Of a stretch of DNA of 64,000 bases, positions 34,772 through 44,184 are shown piece by piece. Both the position numbers and the translations under genes were made by a program. The stretch comes from Formosa sp. L2A11. GTDB taxonomy: Bacteria > Bacteroidota > Bacteroidia > Flavobacteriales > Flavobacteriaceae. The stretch lies in assembly GCF_009796865.1 (NCBI RefSeq), contig NZ_CP047028.1:3162001-3226000 (forward strand), given 5' to 3'. The notes under the pieces were generated by a model. That model did no database searches and was not told where the DNA came from. It saw only the letters and a program-made list of their open reading frames with translations. Positions within the stretch are counted from its first letter, which is position 1; every line of letters starts with the position of its first letter.

Positions 34772-35523
34772 AACGATGATGTATTGGTTAAAGAGTTTTG
34801 TAATTCCGTTTCACTAAATACCGATGTAAAGTATTCAGGTATTTTAGGTTGCTCGATAATGATAATTTGAGCATTTGTTTTTAAAGCCGCTTCAATTTTT
34901 GTGCTTAAGAACCCACTATTTCCTGTTTCTTTTGTTAAAAGAACGTTGATCTTATTGGTTGTAATTATGTCAATTTCTTTATCCAATTCCGCAGAGGGTA
35001 ATCCTAAAATTAATTGATTTTTAGGGAAGTTACTTTCGTTAGCAATTGCTAAAGATTCTGGTCTGTTTAGTATTCTAAAATATGTTATATTTTTTTGCCA
35101 CCAAGGTGCTAATCTTTTTATAGATTGTACACCTGTTAAGGCTAATAGTGTTTTGTTTTCTTGTAATAAATCTAAAGCTTCATCGTAAGTATGTACATAA
35201 GACACTAACGGATGTTCCTTTTTAGGAAGTAATTGTCTTCCAAAACGAATTACAGGTATTTGTAAACGTTCTGCAACCTCAGCAATTGTATAATGTAATA
35301 GTTCTGCAAACGGATGTGATGCATTTACAATGGTTTGTATGTTGCTTTCTATTAAATACCGTTCTAATTGTGTTTCATTTAAAGCACCATAACGATAACT
35401 TGCATGCTTAGTTTCATCAAAATTGATATTTGTTTTTGTAGAATACACGAAAGGCAATCCCATACTTTCTAATAAAGCGGCTGTTTTTTTTCCTTCTGTT
35501 GTGCCTCCAAAAACTAGTATCAT
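34762..35523 (-). CDS. cobK: Precorrin-6A/cobalt-precorrin-6A reductase
   Basis: 253 residues. The N-terminal ILVFGGTTEGKKTAALL is the CobK/CbiJ NAD(P)H-binding motif, with VNASHPFAELL and LALTGVQSI as further signatures, and LLTKETGNSGF near the C-terminus. It reduces a double bond in the macrocycle before CobL acts. A 280-base gap with REP-like repeats separates it from the upstream cbiG-cobM gene. Confidence 0.93.
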   Translation of the reverse strand: MILVFGGTTEGKKTAALLESMGLPFVYSTKTNINFDETKHASYRYGALNETQLERYLIESNIQTIVNASHPFAELLHYTIAEVAERLQIPVIRFGRQLLPKKEHPLVSYVHTYDEALDLLQENKTLLALTGVQSIKRLAPWWQKNITYFRILNRPESLAIANESNFPKNQLILGLPSAELDKEIDIITTNKINVLLTKETGNSGFLSTKIEAALKTNAQIIIIEQPKIPEYFTSVFSETELQNSLTNTSSLWV

Positions 35524-35626
35524 TTTACTTTTATAATGTTTAATTATTACGATTCTCTTATTTATACTTTTTATTCGTTTTTGTTATGCTGATACTGATA
35601 TCTCATAACGTTTTAAAATCTAGTGT

Positions 35627-35783
35627 GATTCTGAAACCAGTTCAGAATGACGTTCATTGCCCTATTAATTACTCTGTGACTACAAAGACTAATCATTTGT
35701 TTCCGTCACCCTGAATTTATTTCAGGGTCTCACTCAAATCAGTCTCTGTCAATCAAGATGTGATTCTGAAACAAGTTCAGAAT
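35627..35783. repeat. REP-like palindromes 2, with direct duplication of the cbiG-cobM gene end
   Basis: Three hairpins: GATTCTGAA...TTCAGAAT (35627-35648), ACCCTGAA...TTCAGGGT (35708-35728) and GATTCTGAA...TTCAGAAT (35762-35783). A stretch of about 45 bases beginning at AGAATGACGTT occurs at 35645 and again at 35779, and the second copy includes the last codons of the upstream gene. The gap 35524-35803 holds no gene. Confidence 0.75.
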
Positions 35784-35803
35784 GACGTTGATTATCTTAT
35801 CAA

Positions 35804-37645
35804 TTACTCTGTGACTACAAATTTCTTATTCGTTCTAAAAATGTGTTTCACATCTGGGCTGTATAATTGAGACCTATTTTTACGAGCGCCAATAGCATGA
35901 CCAACGATAATTAATACCGTTCTTGTTTTTTTACTGTCTTTTACAATTTTTGCTAGATTTTCTAATTTTCCTTGATATATCTCTTCGTCTTTCCAAGAGA
36001 TTCTGTACATCACTGCCACAGGCGTATCAGCATCAAAATGTTCTAATAATTGTGCTTCTACTTTTTTAGCAATTCCTACACTCAAAAAGATACACATAGT
36101 AGCATTTGTAGCGGCAAAAGCAGCAATACTTTCTTTTGGTGGCATTGGTGTTTTTCCTTCACCACGTGTTAAAACGATAGACTGTACTACTTCCGGAATC
36201 GTAAATTCTGATCTTAACGATGCAGCTGCTGCACTAAAAGATGAAATTCCTGGAACTATAAAATAATCCATTCCTAACTCATCAAAAATGGTCATTTGCT
36301 CTTGAATGGCTCCATATAAAGACGGATCGCCACATTGTAAACGCACAATAGCATTTCCCTTTTTATAGTGCTCTTGCATTAGAGAGACTTGCTCCTCTAA
36401 CGTCATCATCGCCGAGTTTCTAACAACAGCGCCTGATTTACACCAATTGGTCATTTCTTCAGGAATTAAACTCCCTGCGTATAACACACAATCTGCTGCT
36501 TCTAAATAGTGTTTTCCTTTTACCGTGATTAATTCCTCATCACCTGGTCCTGCGCCAATAATTGCAATGGCTGTTTTTCGTTCTACGTTTACATCTACAG
36601 CGATAGAAAACGTAAATTTTTCACCGTTAACTAAATGAATCTTTTGTTTTTCAATCAGTACACTTTTGTTTCCTGATAACAACATTGCAGTCGATTCTGA
36701 AACACCATCAACTCCAATTTTAGATTGTACCATTTCACTTGGGTTTGGTACTGTAATTGTATCTATTTCTTCTGAAGTAAAAGTGCTAAACGGAATCGCG
36801 TTATTTGTACTGAAATCTAAATACGCTTGTTGGTTTCCTTTGATATCTATAGAACCGAAATTCTTAATTGCTGAAAAACGAATGTTTCTACTTTCTAATT
36901 CTTCCTTTAAATTGTTTTCAAATAAAGCGGCATCTAATTGTTTAGAACATCCCGATCCAACAGACAATACTTTTGGAATAAAATAAAGACTCGGAATACG
37001 TATTTCATACACTTTATAACTTACCACAATGCATAATTCGAATAGAGCGTAATCTATATCTGCTTCGTTATAAAAAACAGTGACAAAATCGGGAATCGTT
37101 TTTTCTAAATGTTGTGTGCCTTTATCTTTTATATCTAAAAGTAACGCAGTAGGTTTATTATTTACAAACAACGCCATGGTCTTGTTCATAGATAACGACG
37201 TTTCTACTTGCCAACTAAACTGACTTCCTAAAGTATCTAAAGGCCAAATATTTTGAACATCGCTTGAGGTAGAAATAATAGGTTTTGCTCCTAAAACTGT
37301 TGCAACTTTTAAAGCAAAATCATTTGCACCACCTTTATGTCCGCTTAATACAGATTGTACATTTACACCTAAATCATCTACAGAAATCACAGCCGGATCT
37401 GTATTCTTATCTTCAATATGAGATGCAATTAAACGCACACAAATACCTAAAGCCGTTACAAAACATATACCATCTAACTTCGAGAAATTATCATTTAGAT
37501 AACTTGAAATTGAAGCAATGGTTGATACATTTTTATTAGAAGAACTTAAGGTGGTTACAACTAACGATTTTGGAAATTCTTGCTGAATAATAAGGGCTTT
37601 CTCAAGACCTTTTTCAGTAACTGCGATGATGGCTATTTTTTTCAT
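35804..37645 (-). CDS. CbiG-CobM fusion (cobalt-precorrin-5A hydrolase / precorrin-4 C11-methyltransferase)
   Basis: 613 residues with two enzymes. Residues about 1-345 are CbiG: LDGICFVTALGICVR, SGHKGGANDFA in the N-domain, and SVGSGCSKQLDA in the C-domain. Residues about 360-600 are a tetrapyrrole methylase of CobM type: IIGAGPGDEELITVKG, VLYAGSLIPEEM and RLQCGDPSLYG. CbiG opens the C20 lactone while CobM/CbiF methylates C11, adjacent steps of the pathway, so the fusion channels an unstable intermediate. It starts 3 bases after the cobL stop. Confidence 0.9.
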   Translation of the reverse strand: MKKIAIIAVTEKGLEKALIIQQEFPKSLVVTTLSSSNKNVSTIASISSYLNDNFSKLDGICFVTALGICVRLIASHIEDKNTDPAVISVDDLGVNVQSVLSGHKGGANDFALKVATVLGAKPIISTSSDVQNIWPLDTLGSQFSWQVETSLSMNKTMALFVNNKPTALLLDIKDKGTQHLEKTIPDFVTVFYNEADIDYALFELCIVVSYKVYEIRIPSLYFIPKVLSVGSGCSKQLDAALFENNLKEELESRNIRFSAIKNFGSIDIKGNQQAYLDFSTNNAIPFSTFTSEEIDTITVPNPSEMVQSKIGVDGVSESTAMLLSGNKSVLIEKQKIHLVNGEKFTFSIAVDVNVERKTAIAIIGAGPGDEELITVKGKHYLEAADCVLYAGSLIPEEMTNWCKSGAVVRNSAMMTLEEQVSLMQEHYKKGNAIVRLQCGDPSLYGAIQEQMTIFDELGMDYFIVPGISSFSAAAASLRSEFTIPEVVQSIVLTRGEGKTPMPPKESIAAFAATNATMCIFLSVGIAKKVEAQLLEHFDADTPVAVMYRISWKDEEIYQGKLENLAKIVKDSKKTRTVLIIVGHAIGARKNRSQLYSPDVKHIFRTNKKFVVTE

Positions 37646-37648
37646 TTA

Positions 37649-38845
37649 TTACTTTTCTGCGGTGTGAATGCTAATTTTATTGTGATCGTTTAGCTGAATA
37701 CTATTCGTGCTAATCGTATAATTTAAGTCTGTTAGTGTTTCTATAAATACAGAACTACTGGTTTCTCTTACGGCATTGGTTACAAAACGAACCAACGGAT
37801 TTAATTGATAAACGGTTTCGATTAATTCTTTTAAGCGTCCGCCGTGTCCGCCAATAAAAACAACATCTGGCTTAGGGAAATCGTTTAAATTCAGATTAAA
37901 GAAATCGTCTATAACAATCTCAATACCTGGTGTGTTAAAACGTTCTGCATTTTGTTGAATAATGGTTTTGCATGCTGTACGCTTTTCAAAAGCAACTATT
38001 TTTAAATGCGGAAACTGTTGTTTCGCTTCAATAGCTACAGAACCTGTGCAAGCACCAATATCCCAAAACACACGTTTATTTTGCAATGCTAATGCGCTTA
38101 TGGTACTTAATCGAATAGGCATTTTGGTAATCATATTTGCTCTATGCTCTAACGGAATAAAATCAGCGTCTGGAATACCAAAAGGCTTGTCTTTAGGTGT
38201 TATCTGTTTTAATAACACACAATTTAAAGGGTTATGTTTTTTGTTTGTACAAGTTGATAAATCGAGTTGTTCAATATGTTCTGTATCGCCATCTAAGGCT
38301 TCACCAATCGTAATTGAATAATTATCGAAACCATATTGCAATAGACGTTTCGCAATTGCAGCTGGTGTTTTTTTAGTATCGGTTAACACACCAATCAATT
38401 CATTTCTGTTGATTAATGCTTCATCTAAAGCCGACCAATCTCTACCGTGAACCGATATTGATTTTAAGTTATTATAATTCGTTTGTGTTTTATGACACAA
38501 TAATTGAATGCTATTAAAATAAGGAAAAGCCTTTAACTGTGCCTTAGGCAATAAACGCTGTAATGTATTTCCGAAACCATAGAAAAAAGGATCTCCAGAT
38601 GCAAAAACTACAATAGAAACATCGATCGTTTTGTATTGCTGAATTAACACATCCATTTTCCCTGAAATTTCAATCCACTTATGATTTTTAGGCAAGTAAG
38701 ATTTTACTAATTCATAATGGCGTTTTCCTCCAGAAAAAACAGTTGATTTCTGTATTAATTGTAAGGCATCATCACTCCATTTGGGAGTAGTATGATTACT
38801 AATTCCAATTAAATAAAAATCGATATGTGTATGCGTTTCTTTCAT
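37649..38845 (-). CDS. cobL: Precorrin-6Y C5,15-methyltransferase (decarboxylating), CbiE-CbiT fused
   Basis: 398 residues. The N-terminal half is a tetrapyrrole methylase (CbiE; FYLIGISNHTTP, VVFASGDPFFYG) and the C-terminal half is an SAM methyltransferase of CbiT type (FWDIGACTGSVAIEAKQ, VFIGGHGGRL). Together they methylate C5 and C15 and decarboxylate the C12 acetate. The gap downstream to bluB in the cluster contains REP-like element 3. Confidence 0.94.
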   Translation of the reverse strand: MKETHTHIDFYLIGISNHTTPKWSDDALQLIQKSTVFSGGKRHYELVKSYLPKNHKWIEISGKMDVLIQQYKTIDVSIVVFASGDPFFYGFGNTLQRLLPKAQLKAFPYFNSIQLLCHKTQTNYNNLKSISVHGRDWSALDEALINRNELIGVLTDTKKTPAAIAKRLLQYGFDNYSITIGEALDGDTEHIEQLDLSTCTNKKHNPLNCVLLKQITPKDKPFGIPDADFIPLEHRANMITKMPIRLSTISALALQNKRVFWDIGACTGSVAIEAKQQFPHLKIVAFEKRTACKTIIQQNAERFNTPGIEIVIDDFFNLNLNDFPKPDVVFIGGHGGRLKELIETVYQLNPLVRFVTNAVRETSSSVFIETLTDLNYTISTNSIQLNDHNKISIHTAEK

Positions 38846-38883
38846 TTACTCGATAATCGAGGTTTTAATTTATTATAATTTAC

Positions 38884-38969
38884 ACGTCATTCCGAATTTA
38901 TTTCGGAATCTCATCCAGATAAAGCACCACTTATTAGGATGGGAACCTGAAACAAGTTCAGGTTGACGA
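38884..38969. repeat. REP-like double palindrome 3
   Basis: ATTCCGAA...TTCGGAAT (38889-38909) and AACCTGAA...TTCAGGTT (38944-38964), arranged exactly as in the element at 26959-27042 with a different spacer. Confidence 0.75.
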
Positions 38970-38979
38970 AACTTTATGA

Positions 38980-39615
38980 TTAATAACTCTCTTTTATAAC
39001 CACATCATTTATATTCTTACGTTTTTCCCATTGCAAGCGTTCTAGTTCTGGATTCTCATAAAACTCATCTACGTGTCCTAAACACAAATAACCAATCAAT
39101 TGTCTATCGTCAGGAGCATTTAAAATCGTTTTAATTTTACTCGGGTCTAAAATACTTACCCAACCTAAACCAACATCTAAAGCACGTGCCATTAACCACA
39201 TATTCTGAATGGCACAAACCACAGAATACACGCCAGCTTCCTTCATTGTGGTTTGTCCTAAAATAGGATGTTCGCTTGGTTTATAAAAAACCGCAATATT
39301 TAAAGCAGATTCTATAATACCTTCCAATTTTAATTGGGTATAAGCATCTGCCCTTTTCTCTTTAAAAAGATGTTTTGCTTTTTCATTCTCTTCAAAAAAA
39401 CTCTCTTTTATTTTATTTCTGATGTCTAAATCTTTTATCACCACAAATTCCCAAGGTTGAGAAAAACCAACAGAAGGTGCATTTACTCCAGCAAATAGAA
39501 TTTTATCTATATTTTTTTGAGAAACAGGAGCATTTATAAACCGATTTCCTCTTACATCTCTGCGTGCAAGAATAATCTGTTCTAAAGTTTCTATATGATC
39601 TGGAGTGAATTTCAT
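38980..39615 (-). CDS. bluB: 5,6-dimethylbenzimidazole synthase
   Basis: About 211 residues from the ATG at 39615 (4 bases after the cobJ-cbiC stop), a nitroreductase-like flavoprotein. RRDVRGNRF near the start, NAPSVGFSQPWEFV (about 52) and GLGWVSILDPSKI are BluB signatures. It cleaves reduced FMN with oxygen to form the lower ligand dimethylbenzimidazole. Its presence shows the organism makes its own base and uses oxygen for this step. Confidence 0.94.
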   Translation of the reverse strand: MKFTPDHIETLEQIILARRDVRGNRFINAPVSQKNIDKILFAGVNAPSVGFSQPWEFVVIKDLDIRNKIKESFFEENEKAKHLFKEKRADAYTQLKLEGIIESALNIAVFYKPSEHPILGQTTMKEAGVYSVVCAIQNMWLMARALDVGLGWVSILDPSKIKTILNAPDDRQLIGYLCLGHVDEFYENPELERLQWEKRKNINDVVIKESY

Positions 39616-39619
39616 CAAT

Positions 39620-40996
39620 TTAAGATTTAAAATATGTTGAAGCTTCCGGTAAGGTAAAAGCAGCATTTACAATAGCAGCAGCAACATTACTACCACCTCT
39701 GTTTCCTTCTATAATTACCCAATCGGTATTTTTAATTTGCGATAATTGTTCTTTAGATTCTAATACATTTACAAAACCAACAGGTACACCAACAATTCCA
39801 ACAGGTTTAAACGAAGCGTTATCTCTTAATTGCTCTACAATTTCGAATAAAGCAGTAGGCGCATTACCGACGACATATAACGCATTCGGATACTTTTCAA
39901 TCGCTTTTCTAATACCTGCTTGACTACGTGTTATATTTTCTGATTCCGCTAACTCTTGAGCATCTTCATCATTTAATAAACAATGAATTTGATTTCCGTA
40001 TTCAGCAGTGAAAGCTTTTGTAATTCCTGCTTTTACCATCGTAACATCGGTAACAATTTCGCCTCCGTTTTTAAGATGATGATGCCAGTTTTCAATCGCT
40101 TTTGGTGTTGCCGAATAATGATTAAAATCTTCTAAAATCCCTGTAGTGTGAATCACTCGCGTCATTGCCCATTTATCGGCAATAGAAAACGGTAAATCGG
40201 TAATATGTTCGGTAACAATTCTAAAACTTTCTTGCTGAATTTCTTTACCTGTATGTGGTTTTCTGTTAAGGTAACCTCTAGGCGTTATTAAATAGTCTTT
40301 AAAACGATAGGTTTGTGAATTACCAATCATCACCAAACAAAACATATCTACATCTTCAGGGTTAAATTCGCCTAAAGTGGTAATTTTAAGTGCTTCTTCT
40401 GGGCGTGTTACGTGTCTTATAATCGCAACAGGCGTATCAGGAGAGCGTTCTGATAAGAATATTTTTTGCAATCTCCCCAATTGCCAATGTCTCTTCTGAC
40501 TTTTCGGATTGTATAAACTCGTTACAAAATCTCCCATTGCAGCCGCTTTAATACGTTGCTCAATTTTTTTCCAAGGTGTCATTAAATCCGATAAGGAAAT
40601 ACAACAAAAATCGTGACCTAAAGGTGCTCCTAATTTACTTCCTGCAGCCAAAAACGCAGAAACTCCTGGTAGTGTTTCTAATTCAATATCAGTATGATTT
40701 TCTTTAGAAACCACTTCGTAAACAATAGCTGCCATGGCATAAATACTAGCATCTCCAGAGCCTATAACCACAACATATTTATCTTCTTTAGCCTTTTCAA
40801 TCGCTTTATGTGCTCTTGCTTCTTCCTTACCTAAAGGCATAGAAATAAGTTCTGCATCTGCTTTAAAAAGAGATGCTCCAAATTGAAAATAATAGTCGTA
40901 ACCAATAACTACATCTGCTTTTTGTAAAGCATGTTTAACTACGGGTAACATATAATTAATATCTCCAGGACCTAAGCCTGCTACAGTTATTTTCAT
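39620..40996 (-). CDS. CobJ-CbiC fusion (precorrin-3B C17-methyltransferase / precorrin-8X methylmutase)
   Basis: 458 residues. Residues about 1-240 are the C17 methylase CobJ/CbiH (VAGLGPGDINYML, VVIGSGDASIYAM, LGAPLGHDFCCISLSDLMTPW). Residues about 255-458 are the methylmutase CbiC/CobH (RVIHTTGILEDFNHY, GGEIVTDVTMVKAGI, GNAPTALF). The enzymes act at non-adjacent steps, so the fusion more probably reflects complex formation than direct channelling. It overlaps cobI by 4 bases. Confidence 0.93.
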   Translation of the reverse strand: MKITVAGLGPGDINYMLPVVKHALQKADVVIGYDYYFQFGASLFKADAELISMPLGKEEARAHKAIEKAKEDKYVVVIGSGDASIYAMAAIVYEVVSKENHTDIELETLPGVSAFLAAGSKLGAPLGHDFCCISLSDLMTPWKKIEQRIKAAAMGDFVTSLYNPKSQKRHWQLGRLQKIFLSERSPDTPVAIIRHVTRPEEALKITTLGEFNPEDVDMFCLVMIGNSQTYRFKDYLITPRGYLNRKPHTGKEIQQESFRIVTEHITDLPFSIADKWAMTRVIHTTGILEDFNHYSATPKAIENWHHHLKNGGEIVTDVTMVKAGITKAFTAEYGNQIHCLLNDEDAQELAESENITRSQAGIRKAIEKYPNALYVVGNAPTALFEIVEQLRDNASFKPVGIVGVPVGFVNVLESKEQLSQIKNTDWVIIEGNRGGSNVAAAIVNAAFTLPEASTYFKS

Positions 40997-41703
40997 TGGT
41001 TAATTTTTTTAATAATGATCAGAGAAAAATAAGGCGTTTCTCTTTGGTTTGCCGTTGCCCAACTGTTCGTGATAAATTGTTTATCGGTTCCTAAACGTTC
41101 GGCGTAGGTTATATTATGTTTTGTATGGTCTATTACTGAAGAAATAAGATCTACAACCGAAATGATTTTCATCAATACAACGGTGTCGAAATTATCGATA
41201 GCTTCTTGTAATTCTTCCTTTGTTTGAATACGAGGAATAACAACTACTTTTTCGTTTTGTAAGCATAACGGCATTTTACTTTCTGATGCCAAATGCAAGT
41301 ATGAGCTAATCCCTGGAATTAAATCTATAGCTAAGTTATGTGCTTGTATTTTTTCTAATAAATACGAAAATGAGCTAAACGTGCTAATATCGCCTTCACT
41401 AACAATAGCAATGGATAACCCTTTATTATAGTCGGCTAATATTTGCTGGAATGTGGTTTCGTAAATTAGTTTGGCATCTACGCGTTCTAAATCCATTTTC
41501 AAATAAAATCCTTGTAGTTTTTCTGAATCTAAATTGTACTGATTTAAAATAGATAACGAATAACTAGATTTTACGCCATCTTTAAATAATGACCCTGGAT
41601 AATATATTTTATCGGCGTTTTGTAACGTTTTTAATCCTTTTAATGTAATGAGATCGGCATCTCCAGGACCTAATGAAACACCGTGAATTTTTCCTGTTAT
41701 CAT
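40993..41703 (-). CDS. cobI: Precorrin-2 C20-methyltransferase
   Basis: 236 residues, tetrapyrrole methylase fold. HGVSLGPGDADLITLKG at the N-terminus, IAIVSEGDISTFSSFSY, and LIPGISSYLHLAS are CobI/CbiL motifs. It adds the C20 methyl that is later removed in ring contraction. Overlaps the cbiX gene by 4 bases and the fused cobJ-cbiC by 4. Confidence 0.94.
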   Translation of the reverse strand: MITGKIHGVSLGPGDADLITLKGLKTLQNADKIYYPGSLFKDGVKSSYSLSILNQYNLDSEKLQGFYLKMDLERVDAKLIYETTFQQILADYNKGLSIAIVSEGDISTFSSFSYLLEKIQAHNLAIDLIPGISSYLHLASESKMPLCLQNEKVVVIPRIQTKEELQEAIDNFDTVVLMKIISVVDLISSVIDHTKHNITYAERLGTDKQFITNSWATANQRETPYFSLIIIKKINQ

Positions 41704-42632
41704 ATTCCTAAACCTTTTTTAATTTTAGTAAACACACTGCTTTTTTGTCCAACTTTTTCATCTTCTTCAAACAAAACACCTTTTACAGATAAATGATGTC
41801 CTATTTGTTCTTTTCCGACTTCAGACTCTAATCCAACAATTTGTTTTCTGTATTTACACAATTGGCAATTCATATTTGCCGTACCATTAATAGCTTCTTC
41901 CAAACGCTCATCAAAAGCTTTTAAAATCAACTCGTCACTCCCAAAGGCTTTGGTATACATATATTCGTGTGGCGAGGTTTCACTAAACGTCTTAATTTGA
42001 TTATAAATACGTTCTAAAAGAATTCCTGTAAAAAAGAAAAACGGAATCGCAATGGTGCGTTTAAACTCCATTTTACTTGTTAATTCTAAACTCTTAGAAA
42101 CATTAGGATAAGCTGTACCACTGTATGAAACGGTTGTAAAACCAAACCCCATACCTTCACCCAACATACATGCTAATTTATGCACATCGGAATTTGCATC
42201 TGTATCTGTTGTCCCTCTTCCTACAACCATTAAACACACGTCTTTTCTATCTATTGGTGCATGTTTACTTTCTTCTTCTAAAATTCTTTTCTGTGCTAAT
42301 TCTAATAAAAAGGAATTTACACCAAGATGTTTTCCCATTTTTATGGTTAGATCTTTATAATAGCCCTGTATGGTATTCATTTCATACGGAATATCATTTT
42401 TTGCGTGTGCACCTGCAAAAAGAATAATTGGTAAGGCATAAATTTCACGAATCCCTTTCTGGTACATACGCTCTATAGAAGCCTCATAAACGGGATGGTT
42501 AAATTCTAAAAAACCATAATCTACTTCGTATTCTGTGTAGCGTGCTTGTAACTTAGCAACTAATTCTTTAAAAGCATCAGTCCCTGTTTTGGTTCTACTA
42601 CCATGCCCGCAAAGTAAAATTCCTTTTTTCAT
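41700..42632 (-). CDS. cbiX: CbiX-type sirohydrochlorin chelatase with C-terminal CxxC extension
   Basis: About 310 residues from the ATG at 42632. The N-terminal ILLCGHGSRTKTG carries the metal-binding His, and IYALPIILFAGAHAKNDIP the second conserved His region. A C-terminal part contains NCQLCKYR, a CxxC motif of long CbiX proteins that may hold an iron-sulfur centre or metal. CbiX inserts cobalt (or iron) into sirohydrochlorin. The GTG at 42656 was rejected because it would overlap the upstream gene by 20 bases. Confidence 0.9.
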   Translation of the reverse strand: MKKGILLCGHGSRTKTGTDAFKELVAKLQARYTEYEVDYGFLEFNHPVYEASIERMYQKGIREIYALPIILFAGAHAKNDIPYEMNTIQGYYKDLTIKMGKHLGVNSFLLELAQKRILEEESKHAPIDRKDVCLMVVGRGTTDTDANSDVHKLACMLGEGMGFGFTTVSYSGTAYPNVSKSLELTSKMEFKRTIAIPFFFFTGILLERIYNQIKTFSETSPHEYMYTKAFGSDELILKAFDERLEEAINGTANMNCQLCKYRKQIVGLESEVGKEQIGHHLSVKGVLFEEDEKVGQKSSVFTKIKKGLGI

Positions 42633-42636
42633 TGTA

Positions 42637-44184
42637 TTAATCGATTGGTTTTGCACCTATTAAAAAGACTACAGGCATTTGTAGCTCTTGTTTTTTTATA
42701 TCGTTTTCTATATGTCCTAATGTTGAAGAAAATAAAACCTCATTCTCTCTAGAAACATTAGAAATAGCATTAATTGGAATATCTGGATTTCCACTAACTT
42801 CTATAAGCTTCGGAATAATTTTATCTAAACTTTTTAAGCCCATATAAAGCGCCAATGTATTGCCCGCATTAAGCATTTCGGCAATACCATTAAGTTGCGA
42901 TGTAGAATAATCTGCGGTGTGTGCTGTACAAATTAAAATAGCATTAGAATGCCCACGTTCTGTAATAGGAATATTTGCTAAACTGGCTGCGGCTAATGCT
43001 GCAGAAATTCCTGGAACCACCGTAAAAGGCAATTTGTGTGCTTTTAAAAACCGAACCTCTTCGGCAGCACGACCATAAACATAAGGATCTCCAGATTTTA
43101 AACGCACCACATTATCGCCCATTTCACAATGCGATTTTAATAATTCGTTTATTTTATTTTGGCGCGCTTGCGGATTCTCTTTATCTCCAAATTTTCTCCC
43201 TACATAAATGTGTTCTGCATTGGTATTAATGGCCATTATTTCATCGGAAATTAAATTATCGTGTAAAATAACGTCCGCATTATTAATTGCATTAAATGCT
43301 TTTAAGGTTAGCAGGTTTTTATTACCAGGACCAGCACCTACAATATGTATTTCGGGTAATTTATCTTTTGAAAAAATGGATTCTGGATTTGCAAATTGAT
43401 ATTCAAAATTTAGTAGTTTTTTAGATTTTGAGTTATCTATAATTTTAAAACGCTCTGCTGTTGAAGTTTCAAAAACAGGAACTTCCAAATTTAATTGAAT
43501 AGCTGCGTTTTTATAAAAGTCTTTACGTTTTGGGTGAATATCTGCACATCCATTTATTGTTTCACCAAAACAATCTTGTTCTAAAATAGCTTCTATTAAA
43601 CCAATGGCATCTTTTTGATGAATTAGATTTACAGGTACATTCGGATTTTTTAATTGTTTTTTATGAGCAAGGAATCGACCAGGATGCCGTTTCGGACCAA
43701 TTAAACCCGCTAAACGTAAAATAGCGACATTCTGACTGCCAAAATGATCTTTTAGCAACTGTTCCGCTTCTATTAAGGCCATACCAGATGCTTTTTCTGG
43801 CTCACAAGTAACCGTTTCATCTATACTTGCGTTTATGTTTTGATATACAGACGTTGAACTCACAAAAACAACTTTTGTAGTTTTAGGCGTATGCTTTATA
43901 ATTTGTGCTATTTGAAGCGGATGAATAGTTTCTATATTATCAATACGCTTTGGTGGAAAGTTGATAATAAGTGTTGAGGCTTCATGTATAAAAGCATCCC
44001 AATCTCCGATAATATTATCTTGTTCTATTTTTATTCTAGATGTTTGAAATGCATATTGGCTTAACGATTTCAAGTTATCTAAAGCTGAAGTACTGCCACT
44101 AATTGAATACCCACTTTTTTGCAGTTGCAATGCTAATGGTAAACCCAACCAACCTAATCCTAAAACAGCTATATGCTTGTTCAT
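42637..44184 (-). CDS. Fusion of YeeZ-like NAD(P)-binding domain and uroporphyrinogen-III C-methyltransferase
   Basis: About 515 residues from the ATG at 44184, which overlaps the upstream stop (ATGA). Residues about 1-250 form a Rossmann-type atypical SDR resembling YeeZ: IAVLGLGWLGLPLALQL, VVFVSSTSVYQN. Residues about 275-515 are SUMT/CobA: VGAGPGNKNLLTLKA, DVILHDNL, RLKSGDPYVYGRAAEE, VVPGISAALAAA. SUMT forms precorrin-2 from uroporphyrinogen III. No CysG/Met8-type precorrin-2 dehydrogenase occurs in the cluster, so the extra domain might supply that step; this is inference. Confidence 0.88.
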   Translation of the reverse strand: MNKHIAVLGLGWLGLPLALQLQKSGYSISGSTSALDNLKSLSQYAFQTSRIKIEQDNIIGDWDAFIHEASTLIINFPPKRIDNIETIHPLQIAQIIKHTPKTTKVVFVSSTSVYQNINASIDETVTCEPEKASGMALIEAEQLLKDHFGSQNVAILRLAGLIGPKRHPGRFLAHKKQLKNPNVPVNLIHQKDAIGLIEAILEQDCFGETINGCADIHPKRKDFYKNAAIQLNLEVPVFETSTAERFKIIDNSKSKKLLNFEYQFANPESIFSKDKLPEIHIVGAGPGNKNLLTLKAFNAINNADVILHDNLISDEIMAINTNAEHIYVGRKFGDKENPQARQNKINELLKSHCEMGDNVVRLKSGDPYVYGRAAEEVRFLKAHKLPFTVVPGISAALAAASLANIPITERGHSNAILICTAHTADYSTSQLNGIAEMLNAGNTLALYMGLKSLDKIIPKLIEVSGNPDIPINAISNVSRENEVLFSSTLGHIENDIKKQELQMPVVFLIGAKPID

